Positions 62,469 to 64,000 of a DNA stretch of 64,000 bases are shown in pieces. This stretch comes from Riptortus pedestris. Its lineage: Eukaryota; Arthropoda; Insecta; Hemiptera; Alydidae. The DNA lies in the NCBI GenBank assembly GCA_019009955.1, contig CM032228.1:203966501-204030500 (forward strand). The letters run 5' to 3'. A model generated the notes under the pieces. It saw only the letters and a program-made list of their open reading frames with translations. It searched no databases and was not told the DNA's origin. How positions within the stretch are numbered: the first letter of the stretch is position 1; each line of letters starts with the position of its first letter. Position numbers and translations under genes: made by a program.

Positions 62469-62790
62469 TAGCTCAGATACCCGGCTTCGCCCGGAAATTC
62501 ATTTGAGGCTGAATGGTGCAGGTATTATATTGGCAAGGCTTTACTTTGCACAATATTTTGACATTTACCCGTCCCAGTGTTTAGGGTTAATACCCATTGT
62601 TGGCATTTGTTAATAATACAATTTTTTATGTAAGTCTTCACTGTCCTCCAAATTGTCACATTTCCCGTCTCCTGTGCATTATGCATAGATTTCAGTTATT
62701 AAGGACAAAATATTAACATAGATTTGAATTAATTTTTCCAGGTGAGGTACCTCATAGTTCAAATTGGAATGAATTGTTGAGCATATCAAT
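62468..62790 (-). mobile_element. Helitron G, 3' part only
   Basis: The CTAG terminus at 62468 and the hairpin CCGGGCGAAGCCGGG variant are present, with about 320 bp of 3' region. The (TA)n array 62398-62467 separates it from the 5' end of Helitron F, so two same-oriented copies abut through the microsatellite. Confidence 0.75.
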
Positions 62791-62848
62791 ATTTCTTCGC
62801 ACATTACTTGCTCCACACATTGTTCCTAGAGAAATGTATAAAACAAAA

Positions 62849-62851
<3 letters not shown>

Positions 62852-62885
<34 letters not shown>
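62852..62885. repeat. (TA)n microsatellite
   Basis: About 34 bp of TA beyond Helitron G. The flanks are not clearly family T. Confidence 0.9.
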
Positions 62886-62889
<4 letters not shown>

Positions 62890-63746
62890 ATTTGTGTTTT
62901 TTTCCAACAATATCGCCTAGCAGCGAACGGCCATGATAACTTAATAAATATAGTTCTGGTAGTACTAGAACACCTCTCGACCAAATTACAGAACATTCTT
63001 CTTTGAAGTCTTCAACTAAATAATACCATGTATCATTTTTGAATTTATTAGTGGAAACCAAGGTTTATATTATAATAAAATGCATGGAAAATGAAAAAAA
63101 TATACAGGTTCTAGACGATCAGGAGATATATTCCGTGTAAATAATCCTAATGATGGAGTTCTTGAACAGTTAAATATAGATTTTACTGATAATAAAACCT
63201 TGAACCTAATTAATTATTTAACTTTTCAATGTTAAGTCTTAGCTTTTAATGTTCATTTTTATGTTGTTTTAGCAATTAGCCCAATTACCTTTCCTTTCTT
63301 CAATGCCGAGTACCAAATAAATAAATACACAGTGAGAAGAGAATTGAAATGGGTAGTATTTAAAACTATATTGAACCATCTTAAAATCAACAACCAACCA
63401 ATCTAGCCAATTTGCATAGTAATGAAAGGGATCGATATAACAACCAATTAAACATCACTTTCAGTCGGTTCAACTATAATTATATAAATTGTTCATTATA
63501 CATTGACACACCTCTAGTCAATAACACTCGGATGATCAGTCTCTGTAATCGAGGTGTCTTCTCTATAATTTAGTATACCTATGGGCAATGATATCTTCTT
63601 GTAACGATGATCCTTTAGTATCTGCCCTATTCTATAGTACAAACACAGTTATTCCATGATACTTGAATAACACAACACATACCATGAATCACTAACAGGA
63701 ATAGCCAAAATAAACTCATTTTAATTAAACTCACTTTATTATAACT

Positions 63747-63868
63747 GTTAGGGAGTGAATTTTATAATGAAGGATTTATATATCTCTTATAATTTATATC
63801 TCTGTTATATTTATATCTCTTTGGATTTGTAAGATATAGGTTAGGTGTAGAAACATATGTTTTGTAGT
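63747..63868 (+). repeat. Dispersed repeat, copy 2
   Basis: TTAGGGAGTGAATTTTATAA, ATATCTCTTTGGATTTGTAA, ATAGGTTAGGTGTAGAAAC, ATATGTTTTGTAGTTAG. It lies immediately upstream of SINE S9. Confidence 0.5.
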
Positions 63869-63870
63869 TA

Positions 63871-64000
63871 GGGGCTTAGGTTAGCCATGTGAGTTATAGC
63901 GTTGCCTTTAATTTGACATGGTAATCCTAGAGTGGCAAGTTCGATTCTTGCCTGGGCAAAGGAAATTATTTAGTGACGAAATTCATTAAATAACATCCTA
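63871..64000 (+). mobile_element. SINE copy S9, 5' part cut by window end
   Basis: The best head: GGGGCTTAGGTTAGCCATG (A box region) and GGCAAGTTCGATTCTTG (B box), followed by TTTAGTGACGAAATTC. The intact order of pol III boxes supports tRNA origin. Confidence 0.88.

Noticed and set aside
62335..62613. 92-codon frame across the F/G Helitron junction
   Set aside because: It is Helitron end sequence plus a translated TA array, with no coding signal.

Overview
The window is AT-rich, intron- and transposon-dominated nuclear DNA of an invertebrate animal, most likely an insect. The evidence is spliced exons with GT/AG borders, a tRNA-derived SINE, Helitrons, piggyBac relics and long (TA)n arrays. 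I cannot name the species. There are no prokaryotic genes, operons, CRISPR arrays or recognisable RNA genes.

Left part (383-16252): eight consecutive exons on the minus strand encode about 390 residues of a mitochondrial-type short-chain acyl-CoA synthetase, best matched to ACSS3. All eight exons join in frame with consistent phases. The 5' exon(s) lie to the right of 16253. The 3' exons, including the C-terminal lid domain, lie left of base 1. Between two of these exons, at about 4.5-6.1 kb, there is a plus-strand chain of exons with phase-matched splice sites, a C-terminal membrane segment, a stop codon and an AATAAA signal. It looks like the 3' end of an unidentified gene nested antisense inside the ACSS3 locus.

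Right part (16.3-64 kb): no confident gene is seen. The sequence is a layered mosaic of three main repeat families. (1) Family T is an interspersed element with about 18 good copies of roughly 0.45-1.1 kb. It has 13-14 bp inverted repeats (TAGCAGATTTCCC / GGGAAATCTGCTTA), a terminal hairpin, an internal (TA)n array and T-rich insertion sites, resembling Helentron-associated non-autonomous elements of the DINE-1/HINE type. (2) A Helitron family has a CCGGG hairpin, a CTAG terminus and about 298-bp internal tandem modules. (3) A tRNA-derived SINE of about 320 bp has nine copies, two of them cut by the window edges. Two piggyBac-like elements, a foldback MITE, a 135-bp tandem repeat, a 326-bp intronic duplication and one HTH transposase relic complete the picture. 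Nested insertions give a relative chronology: piggyBac in T, Helitron in T, T in Helitron, SINE in T, SINE in the 135-bp repeat.

The strongest leads are the nested antisense gene, family T with an empty-site comparison available inside the window, and a phase-compatible candidate upstream exon at 51.1-51.3 kb.
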